Assembly (NCBI GenBank): GCA_029861955.1 | Contig: JAOTYK010000030.1 | Span: forward strand, 1 to 38,634 | DNA: 38,634 nucleotides | Direction: 5' to 3' | Source: Acidobacteriota bacterium | Lineage (GTDB): Bacteria; Acidobacteriota; Polarisedimenticolia; Polarisedimenticolales; Polarisedimenticolaceae | In this document: positions 17,364-26,768 of the stretch, piece by piece | Layout of the letters: every line of letters starts with the position of its first letter | Numbering within the stretch: position 1 is the stretch's first letter | Program-made: the position numbers and the translations under genes | The notes under the pieces: model-generated | Databases searched by the model: none | What the model was told of the DNA's origin: nothing | Seen by the model: the letters and a program-made list of their open reading frames with translations, nothing else

Positions 17364-18545
17364 CTAGCTGTTCGTGAACTCGAACGGCGATTCCGGTGCG
17401 TGCGGGTCGGAGTCGCCGTTCTCTTCGGGCGAGGCCACCGTACTCTCCATCTGCGCCTGCGCCATATCCGACGCCGACTGAATTCCGGAGGCCTTCAGCT
17501 TGAACTCATCGGGGTTCGTGGCCTGCCGAAGGGCTTCCTCGAAACTGATCAGCTCGTTCTGGAACAGGCTATTGAGCGACTGGTCGAACGTCTGCATCGC
17601 ATACTGTGACGTTCCCTGCGCGATGGCGCCGTTGATCAGTTTGGTCTTTTCCTTGTTCTCGATGCAGTCCCGAATGAACGGGGTCGATCGCAAGACCTCG
17701 ACGGCGGGCACACGCCCCTTCCCGTCCTTCCGCGGGACAAGTCGCATGGAGATGATGGCTTTCAACACGGCGCCGAGTTGCAGACGCACCTGCTTCTGTT
17801 GATGTGGCGGGAAGACGGAGATGATTCGGTTGATCGTCTCGGTGGCGTCGACCGTATGCAGAGTGGAGAGAACAAGATGACCGGTCTCGGCCGCGTTGAG
17901 GGCCGTCTCGATCGTCTCGTAGTCTCTCATCTCACCGACGAGGATGACATCGGGATCCTGACGGAGCGCCGAACGTAGGGCGAAGGCGAACGACTTGGTG
18001 TCGACCTCGACCTCGCGTTGGTTGACGAGACTCTTCTTGTCCCGATGGAGGAACTCGATGGGATCCTCGATCGTCATGAGATGTTCGGTTCGGACGGAGT
18101 TGATGTAGTCGATCATGGCCGCGAGCGACGTCGACTTACCGGAACCGGTCGTACCGGTCACCAGGATCAACCCGCGACGCTCCTGGGCGATCTGCTCGAG
18201 GACCGGTGGAAGATGAAGCTCACGGACCGTGAGGATCTTCACCGGAATGACACGGAGTACCAGACCCACCGTGCCGCGCTGCTGAAACACATTGCAACGG
18301 AACCGACCCAGCCCGGGAACCGAATACGCCATGTCAAGTTCGAAGTGATCCTTGAACTTCTGTTTCTGCCGCGCGCTCATGATGCTGAACGCCATCGCGA
18401 TGGTGTCCTCCTGCATCAGGCGCTTCTGGTCAGTCATCGGAATCAGCTTGCCGTTGACGCGAATCACGGGATAGCTGCCCACCTTGAGGTGCAAATCGGA
18501 GGCACCCCGTTCGGTCGTCATCTTCAGCAGATCATTGATATGCAT
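17364..18545 (-). CDS. pilT: Type IV pilus retraction ATPase PilT
   Basis: Hexameric cytoplasmic ATPase that powers pilus retraction and twitching motility. It has 393 residues. The N-terminal domain opens MHINDLLKMTTERGASDLHLKVG. The ATPase core has Walker A GTTGSGKSTS near residue 136, the Asp box MTIEDPIEFLH, Walker B DPDVILVGEMRD and the His box GHLVLSTLHTVDATETINRIISVFP. The last 45 residues (after EALRQATNPDEFKLK) are an extra acidic tail ending SPFEFTNS, longer than typical PilT. GAGG sits five nucleotides before the ATG. No other pilus gene is present in the window. Confidence 0.96.
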   Translation of the reverse strand: MHINDLLKMTTERGASDLHLKVGSYPVIRVNGKLIPMTDQKRLMQEDTIAMAFSIMSARQKQKFKDHFELDMAYSVPGLGRFRCNVFQQRGTVGLVLRVIPVKILTVRELHLPPVLEQIAQERRGLILVTGTTGSGKSTSLAAMIDYINSVRTEHLMTIEDPIEFLHRDKKSLVNQREVEVDTKSFAFALRSALRQDPDVILVGEMRDYETIETALNAAETGHLVLSTLHTVDATETINRIISVFPPHQQKQVRLQLGAVLKAIISMRLVPRKDGKGRVPAVEVLRSTPFIRDCIENKEKTKLINGAIAQGTSQYAMQTFDQSLNSLFQNELISFEEALRQATNPDEFKLKASGIQSASDMAQAQMESTVASPEENGDSDPHAPESPFEFTNS

Positions 18546-18581
18546 CGGTCCCTCGTAGCCCTTGGTAGCCGTACCTTGTCG

Positions 18582-18610
18582 AATCTAGGAACCGACCCGC
18601 GGCAAGTCAA
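18582..18610 (-). promoter_or_regulatory. Predicted sigma-70 promoter of pilT
   Basis: On the minus strand TTGACT (18610-18605), a 17-bp spacer and TAGATT (18587-18582) precede pilT. The start of transcription would be near 18575, about 30 nt before the ATG. The 97-bp gap between rsmE and pilT has no convincing rho-independent terminator, so pilT may also be reached by read-through from rsmE. Confidence 0.6.
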
Positions 18611-18642
18611 ATGGGGCCCGAAGAGGGTCCATTCGGTGGGTT

Positions 18643-19368
18643 TTAGGCCAGATCTCCCCAGCACGACTGGATCACGGCGGTGGCCACGAGCCCCGCAGTC
18701 TCCGTGCGAAGCACCCGGGGTCCCAGGGACACGGGCTGCCAACCACGGGAGACGGCGTCGTCAAGTTCCGCATCGTCAAGACCCGATTCCGGCCCCACGG
18801 CGACCCAGCAGGCATCGGGACGGGGTTGTCCGAGCCGGGCGATCAACGGCATGGCCTGCCGTGGGTCGGCGAGGAACGCGATCACCCCTCCGGGGACGTC
18901 GGGGAGTCGTTCGATGGATCCGAGAATCGGCAGTCGGCGACGACCGGACTGCTTGCACGACTCGATGAGCACGCGCCGCCAACGATCCAATCGACTACGG
19001 GTCAATGGGGGACCCTCTCCTCGCTTGGCGGGATAGAGATGGATTCCCTGCAGCCCGAGCTCACAGCCCTTCTGAAGCAGCCACTCGAGACGATCCTGAC
19101 GACAGAGCGCCTGAAACAGTTCGATAGAAAAACTCGGATCGACCGACGCGTCGGCAGCAGGCTCCCCCACCCGCACCCGAACCTCGCGCTTCGTCAGGGT
19201 CTCGATGCGCGCCATCCACTCGCCGCCCTCGCCGTCAAACACGAGGACCTCGTCGTCCGCCTGCAAGCGCAACACCGAACGGGCGTGATGGGCCTGGTCG
19301 CTACCGAGTTCCAACGAATCGCCGACGACGATCGGCGGATCATGGAAGACTCGCCAGCGTCGACTCAT
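18643..19368 (-). CDS. rsmE: 16S rRNA (uracil1498-N3)-methyltransferase RsmE
   Basis: SPOUT-class methyltransferase that modifies U1498 of 16S rRNA. It has 241 residues from the ATG at 19368. The N-terminal PUA-like part contains DQAHHARSVLRLQADDEVLVFDGEGGEW. The knotted C-terminal part has VAVGPESGLDDAEL and SLGPRVLRTETAGLVA, where most relatives have GPEGG. The start overlaps the prmA stop by 4 bp. The pair prmA-rsmE after dnaJ is common in many phyla. Confidence 0.95.
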   Translation of the reverse strand: MSRRWRVFHDPPIVVGDSLELGSDQAHHARSVLRLQADDEVLVFDGEGGEWMARIETLTKREVRVRVGEPAADASVDPSFSIELFQALCRQDRLEWLLQKGCELGLQGIHLYPAKRGEGPPLTRSRLDRWRRVLIESCKQSGRRRLPILGSIERLPDVPGGVIAFLADPRQAMPLIARLGQPRPDACWVAVGPESGLDDAELDDAVSRGWQPVSLGPRVLRTETAGLVATAVIQSCWGDLA

Positions 19369-20249
19369 GCCGTCGATGCTCGTTCGACGACGAGGACCGC
19401 CCACGGTGCTCGCTCGACACGCTCGACTTCACGAAGTCCGTACTCGGCCAGGCCGTTCGCGATGGACACCGCGTCCTCGACGAGGAAACCCGAGGCGATC
19501 AATAGTCCGGAGTCCGCTACGAGTTCTGCGGTCTCGGCGGCATAGGTTTGAAAGAACGACGGGCTGATGTTGCAGACCACCCCATCAAACGGCCCACCTT
19601 CCGGGGGAGCGGTGGCGGAGCCGACAACGAAGCGGATCCCCGACGGACCGTCATTGATCGCGGCGGTCTCTCGAGCGACATCGACGGCCAATGGATCCAG
19701 GTCGCAACCTACCACCGACGCGGCGCCGGAGTGCTGCGCAACCAGAGAGAGAATGCCGGTCCCACACCCAAGATCCAGCCAGCGGCTGCCGGGCCGCACC
19801 CGATGCTCGAGGAGCTCCGTGCAGGCCTGCGTGGTCGGGTGCTCGCCCGTGCCGAACGCCCGCCCCGGCACCAGCTTCAGCGCGTGCCGCCCCTCGACGG
19901 GCTCCCCGGTGCCCGACGGCCAGACGACAAACCCACGTCCCAGCACGAACGGCTTCAGAGACGCCTGGTACCGCTCGACCCACCGTCCGTCCTCGACCAA
20001 CTCTTGGCCCAAACCGCACTGATCGGCGTCGAGCCCATAGGCGGCCAGGAGCTCTCGGGCATCCTCGAGCGCCGGTTCGATGGCGTCCGGCTCCCGTAGG
20101 TAGATCCGGACGAGCGTCGACGTCGCTCCGGCGTCTTCGAAATGCACGCCGAGACGCCCACCGGCCAATGCCGCCCCGATCTCGTCGGCACGCTCCTCGG
20201 GGAGCGTCAGGACCAGGGCGTGCCATCGAGCTGTTTCGGGGCGCTGCAT
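19365..20249 (-). CDS. prmA: Ribosomal protein L11 methyltransferase PrmA
   Basis: SAM-dependent methyltransferase that trimethylates ribosomal protein L11. It has 294 residues. After an N-terminal substrate-recognition region, the catalytic domain has PGRAFGTGEHPTTQ, typical for PrmA, then the SAM motif WLDLGCGTGILSLVA, GCDLDPLAVDVA and VVCNISPSFF (relatives have ANILA). The ATG at 20249 lies 9 bp after the dnaJ stop. Confidence 0.95.
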   Translation of the reverse strand: MQRPETARWHALVLTLPEERADEIGAALAGGRLGVHFEDAGATSTLVRIYLREPDAIEPALEDARELLAAYGLDADQCGLGQELVEDGRWVERYQASLKPFVLGRGFVVWPSGTGEPVEGRHALKLVPGRAFGTGEHPTTQACTELLEHRVRPGSRWLDLGCGTGILSLVAQHSGAASVVGCDLDPLAVDVARETAAINDGPSGIRFVVGSATAPPEGGPFDGVVCNISPSFFQTYAAETAELVADSGLLIASGFLVEDAVSIANGLAEYGLREVERVERAPWAVLVVERASTA

Positions 20250-20258
20250 GAACCGATG

Positions 20259-21371
20259 TCAGCCGTGAAAGATCTTTCGAACCTTCTCAAACAACCCGCC
20301 GTCACCGATCTGCTGCCCTTCCATCTCGGCCAGCCGTTCGAGAAGCTCACGCATCTCTCCATCGACGTCCTCGGGGGTCACCAGCTGGATATGGACAATC
20401 TGATCCCCACGTCCGCTGGACTGCAACGCAGGCGCGCCCTTCCCACGAAGACGGATCCGCTCACCGGACTGAGTGCCCGCGGGGATCGGCAGCAGATGAC
20501 TTCCGTCGAGGGTCGGAACCTCAACCTCCGCACCGAGGGCCGCCTGGGCAAAGCCGAGTCGGAGTTCACAGTGCAGATCGCTGCCGTCCCTCGTAAAGAC
20601 CTTGTGGTCACGAACGTGAAGCGCGACGTGGAGGTCGCCGGGGGGGCCGCCGCCCTGACCCGTCTCGCCTTCACCGACCATGCGAAGCCGCATCCCGTCG
20701 TCAACACCGGGAGGGATACGAACCGTCAGCGTGCGCTCTTCCTGGATCCGACCTTCGCCGTTGCAGCCGTCACAGGTCTTCGTGATCTGTTTGCCGGCAC
20801 CGCGACAGCGTGAACACGTGCGAGCGATGGTGAAGAAACCCTGCTGGAACGCGACCTGCCCGCGGCCGGAACATTCCGAACAGGTCTCGATGCCGCCGGG
20901 GGCGGCGCCGCTACCGTCGCAATCCTCGCAGTTCTCCGCACGAGGCACCTGGATTCGTGTCTCGGTGCCGGACACGGCCTGCTCGAATTCGATCTCCAAC
21001 TCGAACAGCAGGTCGTCGCCGCGTCGACCACGACCGCGACGTCCGCCACCCCCGCCGAAGATCGAACCGAAGCCGAAGAGGTCACCGAGGATATCGCTGA
21101 AGTCCGTGAACGCGTCGGGGTTGAACCCACCGCCGGCTCCTGCACCGGAGAGACCCCGCTTCCCATAGCGGTCGTAGAGGGCCCGCTTCTCGGTATCGGA
21201 GAGGACGGACCAGGCCTCGGCCGCTTCCTTGAACCGGTCCTCGGCCTGCTGATCACCGGGATTCTTATCGGGATGGTATTTGATGGCGGCGGCGCGATAG
21301 GCCTTCTTGATGGCCGGCAGCCCGGCATCCCGCTCGACGCCGAGCAGCTCGTAATAATCGCGATCGGACAA
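20259..21371 (-). CDS. dnaJ: Co-chaperone DnaJ
   Basis: J-domain protein that delivers substrates to DnaK and stimulates its ATPase. It has 370 residues. The J domain (1-70) has the invariant HPD in [11 protein letters not shown] Gly/Phe region follows ([38 protein letters not shown]). The zinc region has four CxxCxGxG units: [24 protein letters not shown] and CDGCNGEG. It is therefore a full class A DnaJ. It starts 3 bp after the dnaK stop. Confidence 0.98.
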   Translation of the reverse strand: MSDRDYYELLGVERDAGLPAIKKAYRAAAIKYHPDKNPGDQQAEDRFKEAAEAWSVLSDTEKRALYDRYGKRGLSGAGAGGGFNPDAFTDFSDILGDLFGFGSIFGGGGGRRGRGRRGDDLLFELEIEFEQAVSGTETRIQVPRAENCEDCDGSGAAPGGIETCSECSGRGQVAFQQGFFTIARTCSRCRGAGKQITKTCDGCNGEGRIQEERTLTVRIPPGVDDGMRLRMVGEGETGQGGGPPGDLHVALHVRDHKVFTRDGSDLHCELRLGFAQAALGAEVEVPTLDGSHLLPIPAGTQSGERIRLRGKGAPALQSSGRGDQIVHIQLVTPEDVDGEMRELLERLAEMEGQQIGDGGLFEKVRKIFHG

Positions 21372-21374
21372 GGG

Positions 21375-23228
21375 TCAGGACTCCCCGGTCCCCTCACCTT
21401 CGCCCGCGGAAGAAAACTGTCCGGGGTCGTAGAGGATGACCTCGGACAGGATTTTACCCATCGTGGCGATTTTCTCCAGGGCCTCGGTGCAGTCGGTGGC
21501 ACTGCCGGACTCCAGGGCGGCGCGGGCATCGTCCAGAATCTTGCGGACGTCGGTCTGCTGCTGAGGCGCCAGCATGGACCCGAACTCGTTGTAGGTCTTC
21601 TGATTGCTCTCGACCAGCCCCTCGAGACGGGCCTTCGCGCGGATGAACTCGGCCCGGCGCCGATCCTCCTCGGTGTGCCGCTTGGCATCCTCGACGATTC
21701 CGGAGATCTCGTTCTCGGAGAGACCGCTGGAGGGTGTTACCAGGATCTTCTGCTCCCGCTGCGTCACCAGGTCGCGGGCCTGGACGCTGACGATTCCGTT
21801 GGAATCGATGTCGAAGGTGACCTCGATCTGGGTCGCGCCACGTGGCGCCGGCGGAATCCCGACCAGTTCGAACTGACCGAGCGACTTGTTGTGTCCGGCG
21901 ATCTCGCGCTCACCCTGTAACACGTGAATCTCGACCTTCGTCTGGTTGTCGGCGACGGTCGTGAAGATCTTGCTCTTTCGCGTCGGGATCGTCGCGTTGC
22001 GCTCGATGATCTTCGTGAACATCCCGCCCCGGGTCTCGATTCCCAGCGACAGCGGCGTGACGTCCAACAAGACCAGGTCCTTGACGTCGCCCTTCAGGAT
22101 GCCCGCCTGTACCGCAGCACCGACCCCGACGACCTCGTCGGGGTTAATGTCGCTCGAGGGCGATCGACCGAAGAACTTACATACGGTCTCGAGGACTTTG
22201 GGCATGCGGGTCTGCCCACCGACGAGTAGGATCTCGTCGATGTCGGCAGCCTGCAGCCCGGCCATCTTGAGCGCCTCCTCGCAGGGGCCGACGGTGCGTT
22301 CGACGAGGTCGTCCACAAGCTCCTCGAGCTTCTCGCGGCTCAGAGTGGTGTGAAGATGACGGGCCCCGCTGTCGTCCGCGCTGATGAACGGGAGATTGAT
22401 CTCCGCGCTCTGCTCGGTGGACAACTCGCACTTGGCCTTCTCGGCCGCTTCCTTCAGCCGCTGCAGGGCCATCCGATCGGTTCGAAGATCGATCAGGGAC
22501 TCTTCCTTGAATGCCGTCACCAACCAGTCAACGATCCGCTGATCGAAATCCTCGCCTCCGAGGAACGTGTCGCCGGACGTCGACTTGACCTCGAAGACGC
22601 CTTCACCGAGTTGCAGAACCGAAATATCGAACGTGCCGCCGCCAAGATCGTAAACCGCGATCTTTCGGGATGCGGTGCCCTCGTCCATGCCGTAGGCCAG
22701 CGCGGCGGCCGTCGGCTCGTTGACGATCCTGAGGACCGACAGGCCGGCCACCCGGCCTGCATCCTTGGTGGCCTGACGCTGCGCATCATCGAAGTAGGCC
22801 GGCACGGTGATGACAGCCTCCGTCACCTCGGTGCCCAGGTAGTCTTCCGCCATCTCCTTCAGGTGTTGAAGGACGAACGCGGCGATTTCCGGCGGTGAGT
22901 AATCGCGATCCCGGACCCGGATCCACGCGTCGCGATTCTCCGACGGGACGATCTGATACGGGACGATCTGCATCGCCTTGGCGACTTCCGGCGAGTCGAA
23001 CTTGCGACCCACCAGACGCTTGACGGCGTAGATGGTGTTGTGGGGGTTGGTTAACGCCTGACGCTTGGCGATCTGCCCCACCAGCCGTTCGCCACGAGAC
23101 GTGAACGCGATGATGGACGGTGTCGTGCGGGAGCCCTCGCGGGTCGCGATGACACGCGGCTTCGTGCCCTCGATCACCGAGATGCAACAGTTCGTCGTGC
23201 CGAGATCAATTCCGACGGCTTTGGCCAT
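21375..23228 (-). CDS. dnaK: Molecular chaperone DnaK (Hsp70)
   Basis: ATP-driven chaperone for nascent and stress-damaged proteins. It has 617 residues. The nucleotide-binding domain starts [21 protein letters not shown] and shows [36 protein letters not shown] and [13 protein letters not shown]. The substrate domain follows after [14 protein letters not shown]. The C-terminal tail after the helical lid is short and ends [11 protein letters not shown]. It lacks the acidic EEV-type motif that ends many bacterial DnaK proteins. The ATG at 23228 lies 2 bp after the grpE stop. Confidence 0.98.
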   Translation of the reverse strand: MAKAVGIDLGTTNCCISVIEGTKPRVIATREGSRTTPSIIAFTSRGERLVGQIAKRQALTNPHNTIYAVKRLVGRKFDSPEVAKAMQIVPYQIVPSENRDAWIRVRDRDYSPPEIAAFVLQHLKEMAEDYLGTEVTEAVITVPAYFDDAQRQATKDAGRVAGLSVLRIVNEPTAAALAYGMDEGTASRKIAVYDLGGGTFDISVLQLGEGVFEVKSTSGDTFLGGEDFDQRIVDWLVTAFKEESLIDLRTDRMALQRLKEAAEKAKCELSTEQSAEINLPFISADDSGARHLHTTLSREKLEELVDDLVERTVGPCEEALKMAGLQAADIDEILLVGGQTRMPKVLETVCKFFGRSPSSDINPDEVVGVGAAVQAGILKGDVKDLVLLDVTPLSLGIETRGGMFTKIIERNATIPTRKSKIFTTVADNQTKVEIHVLQGEREIAGHNKSLGQFELVGIPPAPRGATQIEVTFDIDSNGIVSVQARDLVTQREQKILVTPSSGLSENEISGIVEDAKRHTEEDRRRAEFIRAKARLEGLVESNQKTYNEFGSMLAPQQQTDVRKILDDARAALESGSATDCTEALEKIATMGKILSEVILYDPGQFSSAGEGEGTGES

Positions 23229-23230
23229 GG

Positions 23231-23869
23231 TCAGCTACCCTCTCCCTCGCGCGAATCCGGCTCGTCGATCTCCACGGCGACCCTGACCAACGACGGGCGT
23301 ATCACCTGATCGTGGAGTTTGTAGCCGCGCTGCATCTCCTCGATCACCGTATGCGACGGGAAGCCCGAATTCTCGGTCGTCGCAACCGCCTCATGGTACT
23401 CCGGATCGAACATTTCACCGACGGTATCGATGGCTTCCACGCCCTCCCGGCGCATCGCTTCGAGAAGCTGGCGAAAAATCAGTTCGACGCCCTTGAGAAG
23501 TGGGTCCTGGGTTCCGCTCTCGTTGGCGGAGCCGATGGCTCGTTCGAAGTTGTCCAGAACCGGCAGCAGTGACTTCATCACTCGAGCCGCAGAAAGACGC
23601 TCGGCTTCGTCCTGTTCTCGCTGGATTCGCTTCTTGTAGTTCTCGAAATCTGCATAGAGTCGGATGAGACGATCGCGGTCCGTCACCGCGTCGTCCTCCG
23701 TGACGGGGTCGTCGTCGGTGACGATCAACGGTCTCGCAGGCTCGTCCTCGCCCGAACGTGCCTTCGACGGGCGCGCGGGCTCATCCAGCCCGACGATCTC
23801 GAGGATCTCGATATCGTCCGACTCGTCGTCCACGGTCAGATCCCGAAATTGATCCCGCTCGGATTTCAC
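23231..23869 (-). CDS. grpE: Nucleotide exchange factor GrpE
   Basis: Releases ADP from DnaK. It has 212 residues. An acidic disordered N-terminus (about 1-70) precedes the long coiled coil [23 protein letters not shown]. The C-terminal beta domain has [21 protein letters not shown] and [18 protein letters not shown]. The start is GTG at 23869, with AGGAAGG about ten nucleotides upstream. The N-terminus after the start ([27 protein letters not shown]) has no family match, so the exact start is less sure. The 75-bp gap to hrcA holds no CIRCE element. Confidence 0.95.
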   Translation of the reverse strand: MKSERDQFRDLTVDDESDDIEILEIVGLDEPARPSKARSGEDEPARPLIVTDDDPVTEDDAVTDRDRLIRLYADFENYKKRIQREQDEAERLSAARVMKSLLPVLDNFERAIGSANESGTQDPLLKGVELIFRQLLEAMRREGVEAIDTVGEMFDPEYHEAVATTENSGFPSHTVIEEMQRGYKLHDQVIRPSLVRVAVEIDEPDSREGEGS

Positions 23870-23944
23870 TAAAGTAATCCCTTCCTCGTCGGCTTCAGGG
23901 ACCGCGACCCCACCCTAACAACCTTGGTCCCCGGTCCAGCGGGG

Positions 23945-24988
23945 TCAATCATCTCGCCGATCCAGCCTCATCGAGAGCGCCCGGGCCAGATAATCCACCA
24001 GGGCGATGGCCCGGACGTACTGCATGCGGGTCGGCCCAACGATCCCGAGAGTGCCCATAACTCTATCTCCGGAAAGGTAGTTAGCGGCGACCAGGGAGCA
24101 CCGCGCCAGATCGTCCACCGGGTTCTCATTGCCGATGACCACCTGGACCCCATCTTCCCCCAGAAGTCGGCTGAGCAGGTCGACCAGCTGATTCTTCTCT
24201 TCCAGGGTCCGAAAGAGACTTCGGGCAACATCCAGATCGGCGAATTCCGGCGCGGCGAGGAGCCGCGAACCACCCTCCACGATGACGTCGCCATCGGCCT
24301 CGTCCACGGCAACCGCCCGTTGCCCCAGCTCGAGGCCGGCAGCCGTATCCGCATCGGGGGCTTGCTGCTCGGCGATGCGTGTCCGCAACCGCGACCGCAT
24401 CTGCGGGAGAGTCCGCCCACCGAACTGTTCGGACAGGTAGCTGCCGATGCGATCCAGCTCCGGCTGTGAAAGCGGAGTACGAACTTCGAGGATGCGGTTG
24501 TGAACGACCCCCGAACGACCCACCAGGATCGCAACGATTCTTTGGGTGTCCAGACGAACAAACTCGAGATGCTCCACAACCATCCGCTGCAGATTGGGGA
24601 CGAGCACCAGACCGACACCGTCGGCACCCGACGAGAGTTGTCGCGAGACCTCCAGCAGCAGTTTGTCGACGTCTCGCTCGCCCGCGTCGAGCGCCTTGTC
24701 GATTCGAAGCGTCTCCCGATCGGAGATCGTCGGTGTCGAGATCAACTGGTCGACGTAGAGGCGGTACGCCTGGTCGGTCGGCACGCGTCCGGCAGACGGG
24801 TGTGGCTGACTCAGGAATCCGCGCTCCTCGAGATCGGCCATGATGTTTCGTATCGACGCGGGAGAGAGCCGCAGGGACGCGCCGGCCGCGACGGTTTGCG
24901 ACCCCACCGGGTCGCCACTTGCGATGTGGGCGCGGATCACGCTCTTGAGAATCTCCGACTCCCGCTCGTCGATCTTCTCGCCGCTCAT
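23945..24988 (-). CDS. hrcA: Heat-inducible transcription repressor HrcA
   Basis: Repressor of heat-shock operons, normally acting at CIRCE operators and needing GroEL for activity. It has 347 residues. The winged helix at the N-terminus reads ERESEILKSVIRAHIASGDPVGSQTV, then LSPASIRNIMADLEERGFLSQPHPSAGRVPTDQAYRLYVD, which is diagnostic. The GAF-like and dimerisation part follows. The ATG overlaps the prfB stop by 4 bp, and grpE-dnaK-dnaJ follow. No CIRCE inverted repeat (TTAGCACTC-N9-GAGTGCTAA) is visible in front of hrcA, grpE or any gene here. Confidence 0.96.
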   Translation of the reverse strand: MSGEKIDERESEILKSVIRAHIASGDPVGSQTVAAGASLRLSPASIRNIMADLEERGFLSQPHPSAGRVPTDQAYRLYVDQLISTPTISDRETLRIDKALDAGERDVDKLLLEVSRQLSSGADGVGLVLVPNLQRMVVEHLEFVRLDTQRIVAILVGRSGVVHNRILEVRTPLSQPELDRIGSYLSEQFGGRTLPQMRSRLRTRIAEQQAPDADTAAGLELGQRAVAVDEADGDVIVEGGSRLLAAPEFADLDVARSLFRTLEEKNQLVDLLSRLLGEDGVQVVIGNENPVDDLARCSLVAANYLSGDRVMGTLGIVGPTRMQYVRAIALVDYLARALSMRLDRRDD

Positions 24989-26113
24989 GACGCCTGCTCC
25001 TCGGCGGCTTCGGTCCGCTGCAACGAAAGTGCCGAACGGATGAAACCGTCGAGGTCCCCGTCCAGAACACGGTCGGCGTCGCCCACCTCAAACTGGGTCC
25101 GATGGTCCTTCACCATCCGATAAGGCGCGAGCACGTACGAACGGATCTGGTTTCCGAACGCGATCTCCTTCTTCTCGCCGACCTCCTTGGCCATTTTCGC
25201 ATCGGCTTCCCGCTGCTGGAGATCGAACAATTTCGAACGCAACACCTGCATCGCGACTTCCTTGTTGCGATGTTGCGAGCGCTCGTTCTGGCAGGTCACG
25301 ACCACGTTGGTCGGCAGATGGGTCATGCGGACGGCGGAGTCGGTCTTGTTGACATGCTGCCCCCCGGCGCCTGACGCGCGAAAGGTATCGACCCGCAGAT
25401 CCTTGTCATCGATCTCGACCTCTCCCGCTTCCTCGATCTCCGGCAGGACGTCCAGCGACGCAAAGGATGTGTGCCGTCGAGCCTGGGCATCGAAGGGTGA
25501 GATGCGCACCAGGCGATGCACACCTCGTTCAACTCGGAGATAGCCGTAGGCGTTCGCACCGCTGACCGACATCGTCACACTCTTGATGCCGGCCTCTTCG
25601 CCGGGTTGATGGTCAAGCACTTCCAGCTTGAATCCACGTCGATCGGCCCAGCGCCGGTACATCCGAAACAGCATGGCGGCCCAGTCCAGCGACTCGGTTC
25701 CCCCGGCGCCGGGATGGATCTCGACAATCGCATTGCCGGCATCGTGTTCCCCGACCAGCAGCGTTTCCAGTTCGATGGTCTCGGCGAGCTTCTCGAGTTC
25801 CGCGACCGTGGCCTGCAGGTCTTCGACGACGTCTTCGCCCTCGCGGGCCAGATCGATGAACGTCTGCCCATCGTCGCGCAGTCCACCTAGATGGTCCGCA
25901 GCCTCGATACGCTCGACCAGACGGGAGCGCTGACGCTGGATCTTCTTGGACTCTTCGGGGTCACCCCAGACTTCGGGCTGGGTCAGGCGTTGTTCGATCT
26001 CGTCGAGACGCAGCTTGTTGCCGTCGACATCAAAGATACCTCCGCAAGGTGTCGACCTTTCCGGAGAGCGCTTCGAGTCGATCGCTCAGTTCCTGGATAT
26101 CGCTGGTGGCCAC
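24985..26113 (-). CDS. prfB: Peptide chain release factor 2, made by programmed +1 frameshift
   Basis: RF2 releases the peptide at UGA and UAA codons. The product has 375 residues and needs a +1 shift. Frame 0 runs from the GTG at 26113 (AAGGGAG seven nucleotides upstream) for 27 codons, MATSDIQELSDRLEALSGKVDTLRRYL, ending CTT TGA at 26035-26030. The second frame continues from 26031 as DVDGNKLRLDEIEQRL...PEVWGDPEES, skipping one T at 26032. Later motifs are IHPGAGGTESLDWA, the anticodon-like tripeptide SPF in RISPFDAQARRHTSF, and the catalytic GGQ in GAGGQHVNKTDSAVR. A simple reading-frame search would recover only the part from 25674 down, beginning MLFRMYRRW, and miss the N-terminus. Confidence 0.96.
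26030..26043 (-). promoter_or_regulatory. prfB programmed +1 frameshift site
   Basis: On the minus strand the sequence GGAGG-TAT-CTT-TGA holds all known parts of the RF2 autoregulatory site. These are an internal Shine-Dalgarno-like GGAGG, three nucleotides before the slippery CTT, followed by an in-frame TGA. The next base after TGA is T rather than the C found in E. coli. Low RF2 lets the ribosome pause at UGA and slip +1, which restores RF2 synthesis. Confidence 0.95.
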
Positions 26114-26177
26114 CGCGGGACTCCCTTGCGCCGGCGTCGGCCAGCGTCATCGACGGACGATAGCACAGCCAAAGGAA

Positions 26178-26768
26178 TCAACCCCCGTCTGTGACCCACG
26201 CTCCGTTGTAGCCCTTCTTCTGCAATTCATCGGCGGCGACCCGCGCGTCATCCCGTGTGGGGAAGCCGCCGACGCGGACCTTGTAGAGCGAACTCTGGCC
26301 CTCGGAGTTAGCCACCATCTTGACGGCGAAAGAGTCCGCGCGGAGTTTCTCCATCAGCAGTTCGGCGGCGCGTCGATCTCGACCCGCAAAGACCTGCACG
26401 AAGAACGCGCCGTCGGTTGGGTCGGCGACGGGATCGGGACGACCTTCCGCCGCATCCTCGGCTTGCTTCTTGGGCAGCTCTCGTTGCGGCTCCGCCGGGG
26501 TCGCCGAGTCCGCGGGTCGATCGAAGTGATCCGCCGTCTGCTCGACGTCGGCAGACGAAAGTGACGCGTCGCCGCCCACCACCTGCCCGAGGGGATCCAG
26601 AGCCGGCGCATCGACACTCGGAGATGTCGGCCCGAGGCCTCGCTCGTAGAGACGACCGGAATAGAACGCGGTTCCGCCTGCGATGACGAGGACCGTCACG
26701 ACCGCCAGCAGCCCCCAACCCTCGAAACGAACCTCGCGGACGCTGTCGGAATCCTGTGGGTCAGCCAT
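26178..26768 (-). CDS. SPOR-domain membrane protein
   Basis: Predicted inner-membrane protein of 196 residues with a cytoplasmic N-terminus (MADPQDSDSVREVRFEG), one membrane helix (GWGLLAVVTVLVIAGGTAFY) and a long acidic, Pro/Ala-rich periplasmic linker. The C-terminal SPOR domain reads GAFFVQVFAGRDRRAAELLMEKLRADSFAVKM...LYKVRVGGFPTRDDARVAADELQKKGYNGAWV. SPOR domains bind denuded peptidoglycan glycans at division septa (as in FtsN, DamX and DedD). The ATG at 26768 is preferred because the membrane protein begins there; it overlaps the GGDEF gene by 8 bp. A role in division is inferred from the family only. Confidence 0.9.
   Translation of the reverse strand: MADPQDSDSVREVRFEGWGLLAVVTVLVIAGGTAFYSGRLYERGLGPTSPSVDAPALDPLGQVVGGDASLSSADVEQTADHFDRPADSATPAEPQRELPKKQAEDAAEGRPDPVADPTDGAFFVQVFAGRDRRAAELLMEKLRADSFAVKMVANSEGQSSLYKVRVGGFPTRDDARVAADELQKKGYNGAWVTDGG

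Noticed and set aside
18611-18642. Terminator hairpin after rsmE
   Set aside because: The GGACCC/GGGCCC pairing on the minus strand has a mismatch and no T-run follows.
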